Below, piece after piece: positions 23,201 through 35,200 of a stretch of DNA of 64,000 nt. The notes under the pieces were generated by a model. That model saw nothing but the letters and a program-made list of their open reading frames with translations, had not been told where the DNA came from and made no database searches. The position numbers and the translations under genes were made by a program. How positions within the stretch are numbered: position 1 is the first letter of the stretch; every line of letters begins with the position of its first letter. The stretch is from Setophaga petechia (Eukaryota; Chordata; Aves; Passeriformes; Parulidae): assembly GCA_024362935.1 (NCBI GenBank), contig JANCRA010000006.1, forward strand, positions 34,155,924 through 34,219,923, read 5' to 3'.

Positions 23201-26200
23201 GGTCACGCAGGAAAAGAACGGCCCCCAACAGCTGCATGGGCCACACAGTCCTCCCTTTGCAGCTTATCAAAAGCCAAAAGACACCTGGCCCAAAAGAGAC
23301 TGTAGAAGTCAAGAAATATTCAGGGAAAGTGCAGACTGCTTTAATGCTTTCACAAGCCAAACATACCTTTCCAGAAAGGGAAAACAAGCAAACCAAGGCC
23401 TGGCACCTCCAGCACTACCTCCTTTGCATTTGGCCATAGCATTGCAGAAGCCAAGAGATAGAGCTTCCCTGAGACAAGCAGCCACATGCTCTCCCACAGG
23501 CACCAGCCCTTTGCTGCCACAACATGACGGCTCAGAGACCAAGTACTGTGGGCGCTGCCTGCAGGAAATCCCGAGCTCCTGGCAGGACCGCAGCCCCCAG
23601 CATCCTCAGCCAGCAACAGCAATGTGCTGGCTGCTCCAAAACTTGCAGCTCTGCTTTGCAGTAAAGACAGCACCACACACAACTGGCACTTACAAGTTCA
23701 GAATATCCAGGCTCTGGTGTGAGCACTGATGGAGGCTGGCGCTCATCCACCTCCCTTTGCTCCTCTGCGGCTTCTTCTCCAGGAGCAGCGGGAGCCCGGG
23801 GAGAGACAGCTCTTGGATCTGTCATCTGTGGCAAGAAAGAAGCATGAGGGACAGGCCATTTCCTATCATGTAGAACCTCATTTCTTTTCAGATCTACCGC
23901 CACATCTTCCAAGGAGAAATCATACATTTCACAGCGACAGAGGGGTTCTAAGTCACAGCCACCAAATTAAAATTGGCCAATTCAACAGAACTCTAGATGG
24001 ATGTGACGTTGGTTCTCCTGCCTGGCCTCTATCAGCAAGCAAGGTTGTCTTGGCTAAACGGAGCTTTTAGAGCTTGAAAGCACTGAAATGGAAAAGTAGA
24101 AAAGCGACAGCATTGCCTTTGCTACTGCTGCTGCAGGTGTGGAAATCTAAAACTGGATCAGAATCCCACCCAGGGCTGGAAAAAGCAGGAAACATTGTGC
24201 AGAAGCATCCTTGCTTGCTGGAAAAACAGGAAAATGAACAGGCCTTCTCCTCCTAGCAAACCAAGGAGCCAACAAAGCACAAGAAGTCACCCACTCCAGT
24301 GTCTAAAGCCCTTGGATGCAGTGACGGGATGCAGTTTGGTGGAGAAAGAGCCCTTGTGCTCAGCACTGTCACGCAGGGATTGATGGAAGTTTGCCTGAAG
24401 GTCCCTCAAGAGCCTCCCATTGTCCAGGCCAAAGCTCCCTCAGCACCTCCTCCCTGGCCTTGTGCTGCACCCCCTTGCCCAGCTCCCCCCTCCTTCTGTG
24501 CACACGCTGCAGCCCCTCCATGACTTTCTGCTTCCCAGGGCCCACAGCTGCACACAGCACTCCAGCTGTGGCCGCAGCGCTGCCCAGCACAGGGCCACGC
24601 TCCCTGCCCTGCTCCTGCTGACCCCCTGCTGCTGGCACAGGCCACCGTTTCCTCGTCCTTCTTGGCCCCCTGGCCACACGCTGCCTCATCTTCAGCTGCT
24701 CCAGGCCGCCAGCCCTGCGTCCTTTTGGCCCACGCAGCTGCCCAGCCACAAAGGTGCCCATCTGACTTCAGATCCAGCAGGCACCAGTGCAAGATGGCCT
24801 TCCCCTTCCCAGCAACACAAGACAGCGGTCAAGGACTTGCAGCTTCGCCCCCACTCCACGCTCCAAGGCACTTGCCAAAGCTGCAGACTGCACCCAAATA
24901 TGCACCAACAGAAACTGGCCGCTTCTGCTTTTGGCCTCACAAGAAGGCGTCCCAACCCCACACTTTGTTTCTTTGGCAGGAAAAGAACGGCCCCCAACAG
25001 CTGCATGGGCCACACAGTCCTCCCTTTGCAGCTTATCAAAACCCAAAACAGAGCTGGCCCAAAAGAGACTGTAGAAGTCAAGAACTACTCAGGGAAAGTG
25101 CTGACCGCTTTCACAAGCCAAAGACACCTTTCCAAAAAGGGAAAACAAGCAAACCAAGGCCTGGCACCTCCAGCACTACCTCCTTTGAATTTGGCCATAG
25201 CATTGCAGAAGCCAAGAGATAGAGCTTCCCTGAGACAAGCAGCCACATGCTCTCCCACAGGCACCAGCCCTTTGCTGCCGCAACATGACAGCTCAGAGGC
25301 CAAGTACTGTGGGCGCTGCCTGGAGGAAATCCCGAGCTCCTGGCAGGACCGCAGCCCCCAGCATCCTCAGCCAGCAACAGCAATGTGCTGGCTGCTCCAA
25401 AACTTGCAGCTCTGCTTTGCAGTAAAGACAGCACCACACACAACTGGCACTTACAAGTTCAGAATATCCAGGCTCTGGTGTGAGCACTGATGGAGGCTGG
25501 CGCTCATCCACCTCTGTTTGCTCCTCTGCGGCTTCTACTCCAGGAGCAGCTGGAGCCCGGGGAGAGACGGCTCTTGGTTCTGTCATCTGTGGCAAGAGAG
25601 AAGCATGAGGGACAGGCCATTTCCTATCATGTAGAACCTCATTTCTTTTCAGATCTACCGCCACATCTTCCAAGGAGAAATCATACATTTCGCAGCGACA
25701 GAGGGGTTCTAAGTCACAGCCACCAAATTAAAATTGGCCAATTCAACAGAACTCTAGATGGATATGACGTTGGTTCTCCTGCCTGGCCTCTATCAGCAAG
25801 CAAGGTTGTCTTGGCTAAACGGAGCTTTTAGAGCTTGAAAGCACTGAAATGGAAAACTAGAAAAGCAACAGCATTGCCTTTGCTACTGCTGCTGCAGGTG
25901 TGGAAAACTAAAACTGGATCAGAATCCCACCCAGGGCTGGAAAAAACAGGAAACATTGTGCAGAAGCATCCTTGCTTGCTGGAAAAACAGGAAAATGAAC
26001 AGGCCTTCTCCTCCTAGCAAACCAAGGAGCCAACAAAGCACATGAAGTCAGCCACTCCAGTGTCTAAAGCCCTAGGATGCAGTGACGGGATGCAGTTTGG
26101 TGGAGAAAGAGCCCTTGTGCTCAGCACTGTCACGCAGGGATTGATGGAAGTTTGCCTGAAGGTCCCTCAAGAGCCTCCCATTGTCCAGGCCAAAGCTCCC

Positions 26201-29200
26201 TCAGCACCTCCTCCCTGGCCTTGTGCTGCACCCCCTTGCCCAGCTCCCCCCTCCTTCTGTGCACATGCTGCAGCCCCTCCATGACTTTCTGCTTCCCAGG
26301 GCCCACAGCTGCACACAGCACTCCAGCTGTGGCCGCAGCGCTGCCCAGCACAGGGCCACGCTCCCTGCCCTGCTCCTGCTGCCCCCCTGCTGCTGACACA
26401 GGCCACCGTGCCCTCGGCCTTCTTGGCCCCCTGGCCACACACTGCCTCATCTTCAGCTGCTCCAGGCTGCCAGCCCTGCGTCCTTTTGGCCCACGCAGCT
26501 GCCCAGCCACAAAGGTGCCCATCTGACTTCAGATCCAGCAGGCACCAGTGCAAGATGGCCTTCCTCTTCCCAGCAACACAAGACAGCGGTCAAGGACTTG
26601 CAGCTTCGCCCCCACTCCACGCACCAAGGCACTTGCCAAAGCTGCAGACTGCAGCCAAATATGCACCAACAGAAACTGGCCGCTTCTGCTTTTGGCCTCA
26701 CAAGAAGGCGTCCCAACCCCACACTTTGTTTCTTTGGTCACGCAGGAAAAGAACGGCCCCCAACAGCTGCATGGGCCACACAGTCCTCCCTTTGCAGCTT
26801 ATCAAAAGCCAAAAGACACCTGGCCCAAAAGAGACTGTAGAAGTCAAGAAATATTCAGGGAAAGTGCCGACTGCTTTAATGCTTTCACAAGCCAAACATA
26901 CCTTTCCAGAAAGGGAAAACAAGCAAACCAAGGCCTGGCACCTCCAGCACTACCTCCTTTGCATTTGGCCATAGCATTGCAGAAGCCAAGAGATAGAGCT
27001 TCCCTGAGACAAGCAGCCACATGCTCTCCCACAGGCACCAGCCCTTTGCTGCCACAACATGACGGCTCAGAGACCAAGTACTGTGGGCGCTGCCTGCAGG
27101 AAATCCCGAGCTCCTGGCAGGACCGCAGCCCCCAGCATCCTCAGCCAGCAACAGCAAAGTGCTGGCTGCTCCAAAACTTGCAGCTCTGCTTTGCACTAAC
27201 GACAGCATCACACACAAGTGGCACTTACAAGTTCAGAATATCCAGGCTCTGGTGTGAGCACTGATGGAGGCTGGCGCTCATCCACCTCTGTTTGCTCCTC
27301 TGCGGCTTCTTCTCCAGGAGCAGCGGGAGCCCGGGGAGAGACGGCTCTTGGTTCTGTCATCTGTGGCAAGAAAGAAGCATGAGGGACAGGCCATTTCCTA
27401 TCATGTAGAACCTCATTTCTTTTCAGATCTACCGCCACATCTTCCAAGGAGAAATCATACATTTCACAGCGACAGAGGGGTTCTAAGTCACAGCCACCAA
27501 ATTAAAATTGGCCAATTCTACAGAACTCTAGATGGATATGACGTTGGTTCTCCTGCCTGGCCTCTAGCAGCAAGCAAGGTTGTCTCGGCTAAACAGAGCT
27601 TTTAGAGCTTGATAGAACTGAAATGGAAAACTAGAAAAGCGACAGCATTGCCTGCAGGTGTGGAAAACTAAAACTGGATCAGAATCCCACCCAGGGCTGG
27701 AAAAAGCAGGAAACATTGTGCAGAAGCATCCTTGCTTGCTGGAAAAACAGGAAAATGAACAGGCCTTCTCCTCCTAGCAAACCAAGGAGCCAACAAAGCA
27801 CATGAAGTCAGCCACTCCAGTGTCTAAAGCCCTAGGATGCAGTGACGGGATGCAGTTTGGTGGAGAAACAGCCCTTGTGCTCAGCACTGTCACGCAGGGA
27901 TTGATGGAAGTTTGCCTGAAGGTCCCTCAAGAGCCTCCCATTGTCCAGGCCAAAGCTCCCTCAGCACCTCCTCCCTGGCCTTGTGCTGCACCCCCTTGCC
28001 CAGCTCCCCCCTCCTTCTGTGCACATGCTGCAGCCCCTCCATGACTTTCTGCTTCCCAGGGCCCACAGCTGCACACAGCACTCCAGCTGTGGCCGCAGCG
28101 CTGCCCAGCACAGGGCCACGCTCCCTGCCCTGCTCCTGCTGCCCCCCTGCTGCTGACACAGGCCACTGTGCCCTCGGCCTTCTTGGCCCCCTGGCCACAC
28201 ACTGCCTCATCTTCAGCTGCTCCAGGCTGCCAGCCCTGCGTCCTTTTGGCCCACGCAGCTGCCCAGCCACAAAGGTGCCCATCTGACTTCAGATCCAGCA
28301 GGCACCAGTGCAAGATGGCCTTCCTCTTCCCAGCAACACAAGACAGCGGTCAAGGACTTGCAGCTTCGCCCCCACTCCACGCACCAAGGCACTTGCCAAA
28401 GCTGCAGACTGCAGCCAAATATGCACCAACAGAAACTGGCCGCTTCTGCTTTTGGCCTCACAAGAAGGCGTCCCAACCCCACACTTTGTTTCTTTGGTCA
28501 CGCAGGAAAAGAACGGCCCCCAACAGCTGCATGGGCCACACAGTCCTCCCTTTGCAGCTTATCAAAAGCCAAAAGACACCTGGCCCAAAAGAGACTGTAG
28601 AAGTCAAGAAATATTCAGGGAAAGTGCAGACTGCTTTAATGCTTTCACAAGCCAAACATACCTTTCCAGAAAGGGAAAACAAGCAAACCAAGGCCTGGCA
28701 CCTCCAGCACTACCTCCTTTGCATTTGGCCATAGCATTGCAGAAGCCAAGAGATAGAGCTTCCCTGAGACAAGCAGCCACATGCTCTCCCACAGGCACCA
28801 GCCCTTTGCTGCCACAACATGACGGCTCAGAGACCAAGTACTGTGGGCGCTGCCTGCAGGAAATCCCGAGCTCCTGGCAGGACCGCAGCCCCCAGCATCC
28901 TCAGCCAGCAACAGCAATGTGCTGGCTGCTCCAAAACTTGCAGCTCTGCTTTGCAGTAAAGACAGCACCACACACAACTGGCACTTACAAGTTCAGAATA
29001 TCCAGGCTCTGGTGTGAGCACTGATGGAGGCTGGCGCTCATCCACCTCCCTTTGCTCCTCTGCGGCTTCTTCTCCAGGAGCAGCGGGAGCCCGGGGAGAG
29101 ACAGCTCTTGGATCTGTCATCTGTGGCAAGAAAGAAGCATGAGGGACAGGCCATTTCCTATCATGTAGAACCTCATTTCTTTTCAGATCTACCGCCACAT

Positions 29201-32200
29201 CTTCCAAGGAGAAATCATACATTTCACAGCGACAGAGGGGTTCTAAGTCACAGCCACCAAATTAAAATTGGCCAATTCAACAGAACTCTAGATGGATGTG
29301 ACGTTGGTTCTCCTGCCTGGCCTCTATCAGCAAGCAAGGTTGTCTTGGCTAAACGGAGCTTTTAGAGCTTGAAAGCACTGAAATGGAAAAGTAGAAAAGC
29401 GACAGCATTGCCTTTGCTACTGCTGCTGCAGGTGTGGAAATCTAAAACTGGATCAGAATCCCACCCAGGGCTGGAAAAAGCAGGAAACATTGTGCAGAAG
29501 CATCCTTGCTTGCTGGAAAAACAGGAAAATGAACAGGCCTTCTCCTCCTAGCAAACCAAGGAGCCAACAAAGCACAAGAAGTCACCCACTCCAGTGTCTA
29601 AAGCCCTTGGATGCAGTGACGGGATGCAGTTTGGTGGAGAAAGAGCCCTTGTGCTCAGCACTGTCACGCAGGGATTGATGGAAGTTTGCCTGAAGGTCCC
29701 TCAAGAGCCTCCCATTGTCCAGGCCAAAGCTCCCTCAGCACCTCCTCCCTGGCCTTGTGCTGCACCCCCTTGCCCAGCTCCCCCCTCCTTCTGTGCACAC
29801 GCTGCAGCCCCTCCATGACTTTCTGCTTCCCAGGGCCCACAGCTGCACACAGCACTCCAGCTGTGGCCGCAGCGCTGCCCAGCACAGGGCCACGCTCCCT
29901 GCCCTGCTCCTGCTGACCCCCTGCTGCAGGCACAGGCCACCGTTTCCTCGTCCTTCTTGGCCCCCTGGCCACACGCTGCCTCATCTTCAGCTGCTCCAGG
30001 CCGCCAGCCCTGCGTCCTTTTGGCCCACGCAGCTGCCCAGCCACAAAGGTGCCCATCTGACTTCAGATCCAGCAGGCACCAGTGCAAGATGGCCTTCCTC
30101 TTCCCAGCAACACAAGACAGCGGTCAAGGACTTGCAGCTTCACCCCCACTCACCGCTCCAAGGCACATGCCAAAGCTGCAGACTGCAGCCAAATATGCAC
30201 CAACAGAAACTGGCCGCTTCTGCTTTTGGCCTCACAAGAAGGCGTCCCAACCCCACACTTTGTTTCTTTGGCCGGAAAAGAACGGCCCCCAACAGCTGCA
30301 TGGGCCACACAGTCCTCCCTTTGCAGCTTATCAAAAGCCAAAAGACACCTGGCCCAAAAGAGACTGTAGAAGTCAAGAACTACTCAGGGAAAGCGCAGAC
30401 CGCTTTCACAAGCCAAACACACCTTTCCTAAAAGGGAAAACAAGCAAACCAAGGCCTGGCACCTCCAGCACTACCTCCTTTGAATTTGGCCATAGCATTG
30501 CAGAAGCCAAGAGATAGAGCTTCCCTGAGACAAGCAGCCACATGCTTTCCCACAGGCACCAGCCCTTTGCTGCCGCAACATGACAGCTCAGAGGCCAAGT
30601 ACTGTGGGCGCTGCCTGGAGGAAATCCCGAGCTCTTGGCAGGACCGCAGCCCCCAGCATCCTCAGCCAGCAACAGCAATGTGCTGGCTGCTCCAAAACTT
30701 GCAGCTCTGCTTTGCACTAAAGACAGCATCACACACAAGTGGCACTTACAAGTTGAGAATATCCAGGCTCTGGTGTGAGCACTGATGGAGGCTGGCGCTC
30801 ATCCACCTCTGTTTGCTCCTCTGCGGCTTCTTCTCCAGGAGCAGCGGGAGCCCGGGGAGAGACGGCTCTTGGTTCTGTCATCTGTGGCAAGAAAGAAGCA
30901 TGAGGGACAGGCCATTTCCTATCATGTAGAACCTCATTTCTTTTCAGATCTACCGCCACATCTTCCAAGGAGAAATCATACATTTCGCAGCGACAGAGGG
31001 GTTCTAAGTCACAGCCACCAAATTAAAATTGGCCAATTCAACAGAACTCTAGATGGATATGACGTTGGTTCTCCTGCCTGGCCTCTATCAGCAAGCAAGG
31101 TTGTCTTGGCTAAACGGAGCTTTTAGAGCTTGAAAGAACTGAAATGGAAAACTAGAAAAGCGACAGCATTGCCTTTGCTACTGCTGCTGCAGGTGTGGAA
31201 AACTAAAACTGGATCAGAATCCCACCCAGGGCTGGAAAAAGCAGGAAACATTGTGCAGAAGCATCCTTGCTTGCTGGAAAAACAGGAAAATGAACAGGCC
31301 TTCTCCTCCTAGCAAACCAAGGAGCCAACAAAGCACAAGAAGTCACCCACTCCAGTGTCTAAAGCCCTTGGATGCAGTGACGGGATGCAGTTTGGTGGAG
31401 AGACAGCCCTTGTGCTGAGCACTGTCACGCAGGGATTGATGGAAGTTTGCCTGAAGGTCCCTCAAGAGCCTCCCATTGTCCAGGCCAAAGCTCCCTCAGC
31501 ACCTCCTCCCTGGCCTTGTGCTGCACCCCCTTGCCCAGTTGCCTTGTACTTCTGTGCACACGCTGTAGCCACTCCATGACTTTCTGCTTCCCAGGGCCCA
31601 CAGCTGCACACAGCACTCCAGCTGTGGCCGCAGCGCTGCCCAGCACAGGGCCACGCTCCCTGCCCTGCTCCTGCTGCCCCCCTGCTGCTGACACAGGCCA
31701 CCGTGCCCTCGGCCTTCTTGGCCCCCTGGCCACACGCTGCCTCATCTTCAGCTGCTCAAGGCCGCCAGCCCTGCGTCCTTTTGGCCCACGCAGCTGCCCA
31801 GCCACAAAGGTGCCCATCTGACTTCAGATCCAGCAGGCACCAGTGCAAGATGGCCTTCCTCTTCCCAGCAACACAAGACAGCGGTCAAGGACTTGCAGCT
31901 TCGCCCCCACTCCACGCTCCAAGGCACTTGCCAAAGCTGCAGACTGCACCCAAAAATGCACCAACAGAAACTGGCCGCTTCTGCTTTTGGCCTCACAAGA
32001 AAGCGTCCCAACCCCACACTTTGTTTCTTTGGCCACACGGGAAAAGAACGGCCCCCAACAGCTGCATGGACCACACAGTCCTCCCTTTGCAGCTTATCAA
32101 AACCCAAAACAGAGCTGGCCCAAAAGAGACTGTAGAAGTCAAGAACTACTCAGGGAAAGTGCAGACCGCTTTCACAAGCCAAACACACCTTTCCAGAAAG

Positions 32201-35200
32201 GGAAAACAAGCAAACCAAGGCCTGGCACCTCCAGCACTACCTCCTTTGCATTTGGCCATAGCACTGCAGAAGCCAAGAGATAGAGCTTCCCTGAGACAAG
32301 CAGCCACATGCTCTCCCACAGGCACCAGCCCTTTGCTGCCACAACATGACAGCTCAGAGGCCAAGTACTGTGGGCGCTGCCTGGAGGAAATCCCGAGCTC
32401 CTGGCAGGACCGCAGCCCCCAGCATCCTCAGCCAGCAACAGCAAAGTGCTGGCTGCTCCAAAACTTGCAGCTCTGCTTTGCAGTAAAGACAGCACCACAC
32501 ACAACTGGCACTTACAAGTTCAGAATATCCAGGCTCTGGTGTGAGCACTGATGGAGGCTGGCGCTCATCCACCTCTGTTTGCTCCTCTGCGGCTTCTACT
32601 CCAGGAGCAGCTGGAGCCCGGGGAGAGACGGCTCTTGGTTCTGTCATCTGTGGCAAGAGAGAAGCATGAGGGACAGGCCATTTCCTATCATGTAGAACCT
32701 CATTTCTTTTCAGATCTACCGCCACATCTTCCAAGGGGAAATCATACATTTCACAGCGACAGAGGGGTTCTAAGTCACAGCCACCAAATTAAAATTGGCC
32801 AATTCAACAGAACTCTAGATGGATATGACGTTGGTTCTCCTGCCTGGCCTCTATCAGCAAGCAAGGTTGTCTCGGCTAAACGGAGCTTTTAGAGCTTGAA
32901 AGCACTGAAATGGAAAACTAGAAAAGCGACAGCATTGCCTTTGCTACTGCTGCTGCAGGTGTGGAAAACTAAAACTGGATCAGAATCCCACCCAGGGCTG
33001 AAAAAAGCAGGAAACATTGTGCAGAAGCATCCTTGCTTGCTGGAAAAACAGGAAAATGAACAGGCCTTCTCCTCCTAGCAAACCAAGGAGCCAACAAAGC
33101 ACATGAAGTCAGCCACTCCAGTGTCTAAAGCCCTAGGATGCAGTGACGGGATGCAGTTTGGTGGAGAAACAGCCCTTGTGCTCAGCACTGTCACGCAGGG
33201 ATTGATGGAAGTTTGCCTGAAGGTCCCTCAAGAGCCTCCCATTGTCCAGGCCAAAGCTCCCTCAGCACCTCCTCCCTGGCCTTGTGCTGCACCCCCTTGC
33301 CCAGCTCCCCCCTCCTTCTGTGCACATGCTGCAGCCCCTCCATGACTTTCTGCTTCCCAGGGCCCACAGCTGCACACAGCACTCCAGCTGTGGCCGCAGC
33401 GCTGCCCAGCACAGGGCCACGCTCCCTGCCCTGCTCCTGCTGCCCCCCTGCTGCTGACACAGGCCACCGTGCCCTCGGCCTTCTTGGCCCCCTGGCCACA
33501 CACTGCCTCATCTTCAGCTGCTCCAGGCCGCCAGCCCTGCGTCCTTTTGGCCCACGCAGCTGCCCAGCCACAAAGGTGCCCATCTGACTTCAGATCCAGC
33601 AGGCACCAGTGCAAGATGGCCTTCCTCTTCCCAGCAACACAAGACAGCGGTCAAGGACTTGCAGCTTCGCCCCCACTCCACGCACCAAGGCACTTGCCAA
33701 AGCTGCAGACTGCAGCCAAATATGCACCAACAGAAACTGGCCGCTTCTGCTTTTGGCCTCACAAGAAGGCGTCCCAACCCCACACTTTGTTTCTTTGGTC
33801 ACGCAGGAAAAGAACGGCCCCCAACAGCTGCATGGGCCACACAGTCCTCCCTTTGCAGCTTATCAAAAGCCAAAAGACACCTGGCCCAAAAAAGACTGTA
33901 GAAGTCAAGAACTACTCAGGGAAAATGCAGACTGCTTTAATGCTTTCACAAGCCAAACACACCTTTCCAGAAAGGGAAAACAAGCAAACCAAGCCTGGCA
34001 CCTCCAGCACTACCTCCTTTGCATTTGGCCATAGCATTGCAGAAGCCAAGAGATAGAGCTTCCCTGAGACAAGCAGCCACATGCTCTCCCACAGGCACCA
34101 GCCCTTTGCTGCCGCAACATGACAGCTCAGAGGCCAAGTACTGTGGGCGCTGCCTGGAGGAAATCCCGAGCTCCTGGCAGGACCGCAGCCCCCAGCATCC
34201 TCAGCCAGCAACAGCAATGTGCTGGCTGCTCCAAAACTTGCAGCTCTGCTTTGCACTAACGACAGCATCACACACAAGTGGCACTTACAAGTTCAGAATA
34301 TCCAGGCTCTGGTGTGAGCACTGATGGAGGCTGGCGCTCATCCACCTCCCTTTGCTCCTCTGCGGCTTCTTCTCCAGGAGCAGCGGGAGCCCGGGGAGAG
34401 ACGGCTCTTGGTTCTGTCATCTGTGGCAAGAAAGAAGCATGAGGGACAGGCCATTTCCTATCATGTAGAACCTCATTTCTTTTCAGATCTACCGCCACAT
34501 CTTCCAAGGGGAAATCATACATTTCACAGCGACAGAGGGGTTCTAAGTCACAGCCACCAAATTAAAATTGGCCAATTCAACAGAACTCTAGATGGATATG
34601 ACGTTGGTTCTCCTGCCTGGCCTCTATCAGCAAGCAAGGTTGTCTTGGCTAAACGGAGCTTTTAGAGCTTGAAAGCACTGAAATGGAAAACTAGAAAAGC
34701 GACAGCATTGCCTTTGCTACTGCTGCTGCAGGTGTGGAAAACTAAAACTGGATCAGAATCCCACCCAGGGCTGGAAAAGCAGGAAACATTGTGCAGAAGC
34801 ATCCTTGCTTGCTGGAAAAACAGGAAAATGAACAGGCCTTCTCCTCCTAGCAAACCAAGGAGCCAACAAAGCACAAGAAGTCACCCACTCCAGTGTCTAA
34901 AGCCCTAGGATGCAGTGACGGGATGCAGTTTGGTGGAGAGACAGCCCTTGTGCTGAGCACTATCACGCAGGGATTGATGGAAGTTTGCCTGAAGGTCCCT
35001 CAAGAGCCTCCCATTGTCCAGGCCAAAGCTCCCTCAGCACCTCCTCCCTGGCCTTGTGCTGCACCCCCTTGCCCAGTTGCCTTGTCCTTCTGTGCACACG
35101 CTGTAGCCACTCCATGACTTTCTGCTTCCCAGGGCCCACAGCTGCACACAGCACTCCAGCTGTGGCCGCAGCGCTGCCCAGCACAGGGCCACGCTCCCTG

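Noticed and set aside
24369..24761. Minus-strand 130-codon frame repeated in every unit ([12 protein letters not shown] type)
   Set aside because: It lies in the CR1-derived block and has no splice signals or protein family.
24420..25490. Plus-strand frame of 356 codons in the array, with 188-282-codon relatives in other units
   Set aside because: It runs through the CR1 block, intron and antisense of the exon. Frames are long because the DNA is stop-poor and the units are young copies. Its length varies widely between units, unlike the exon.
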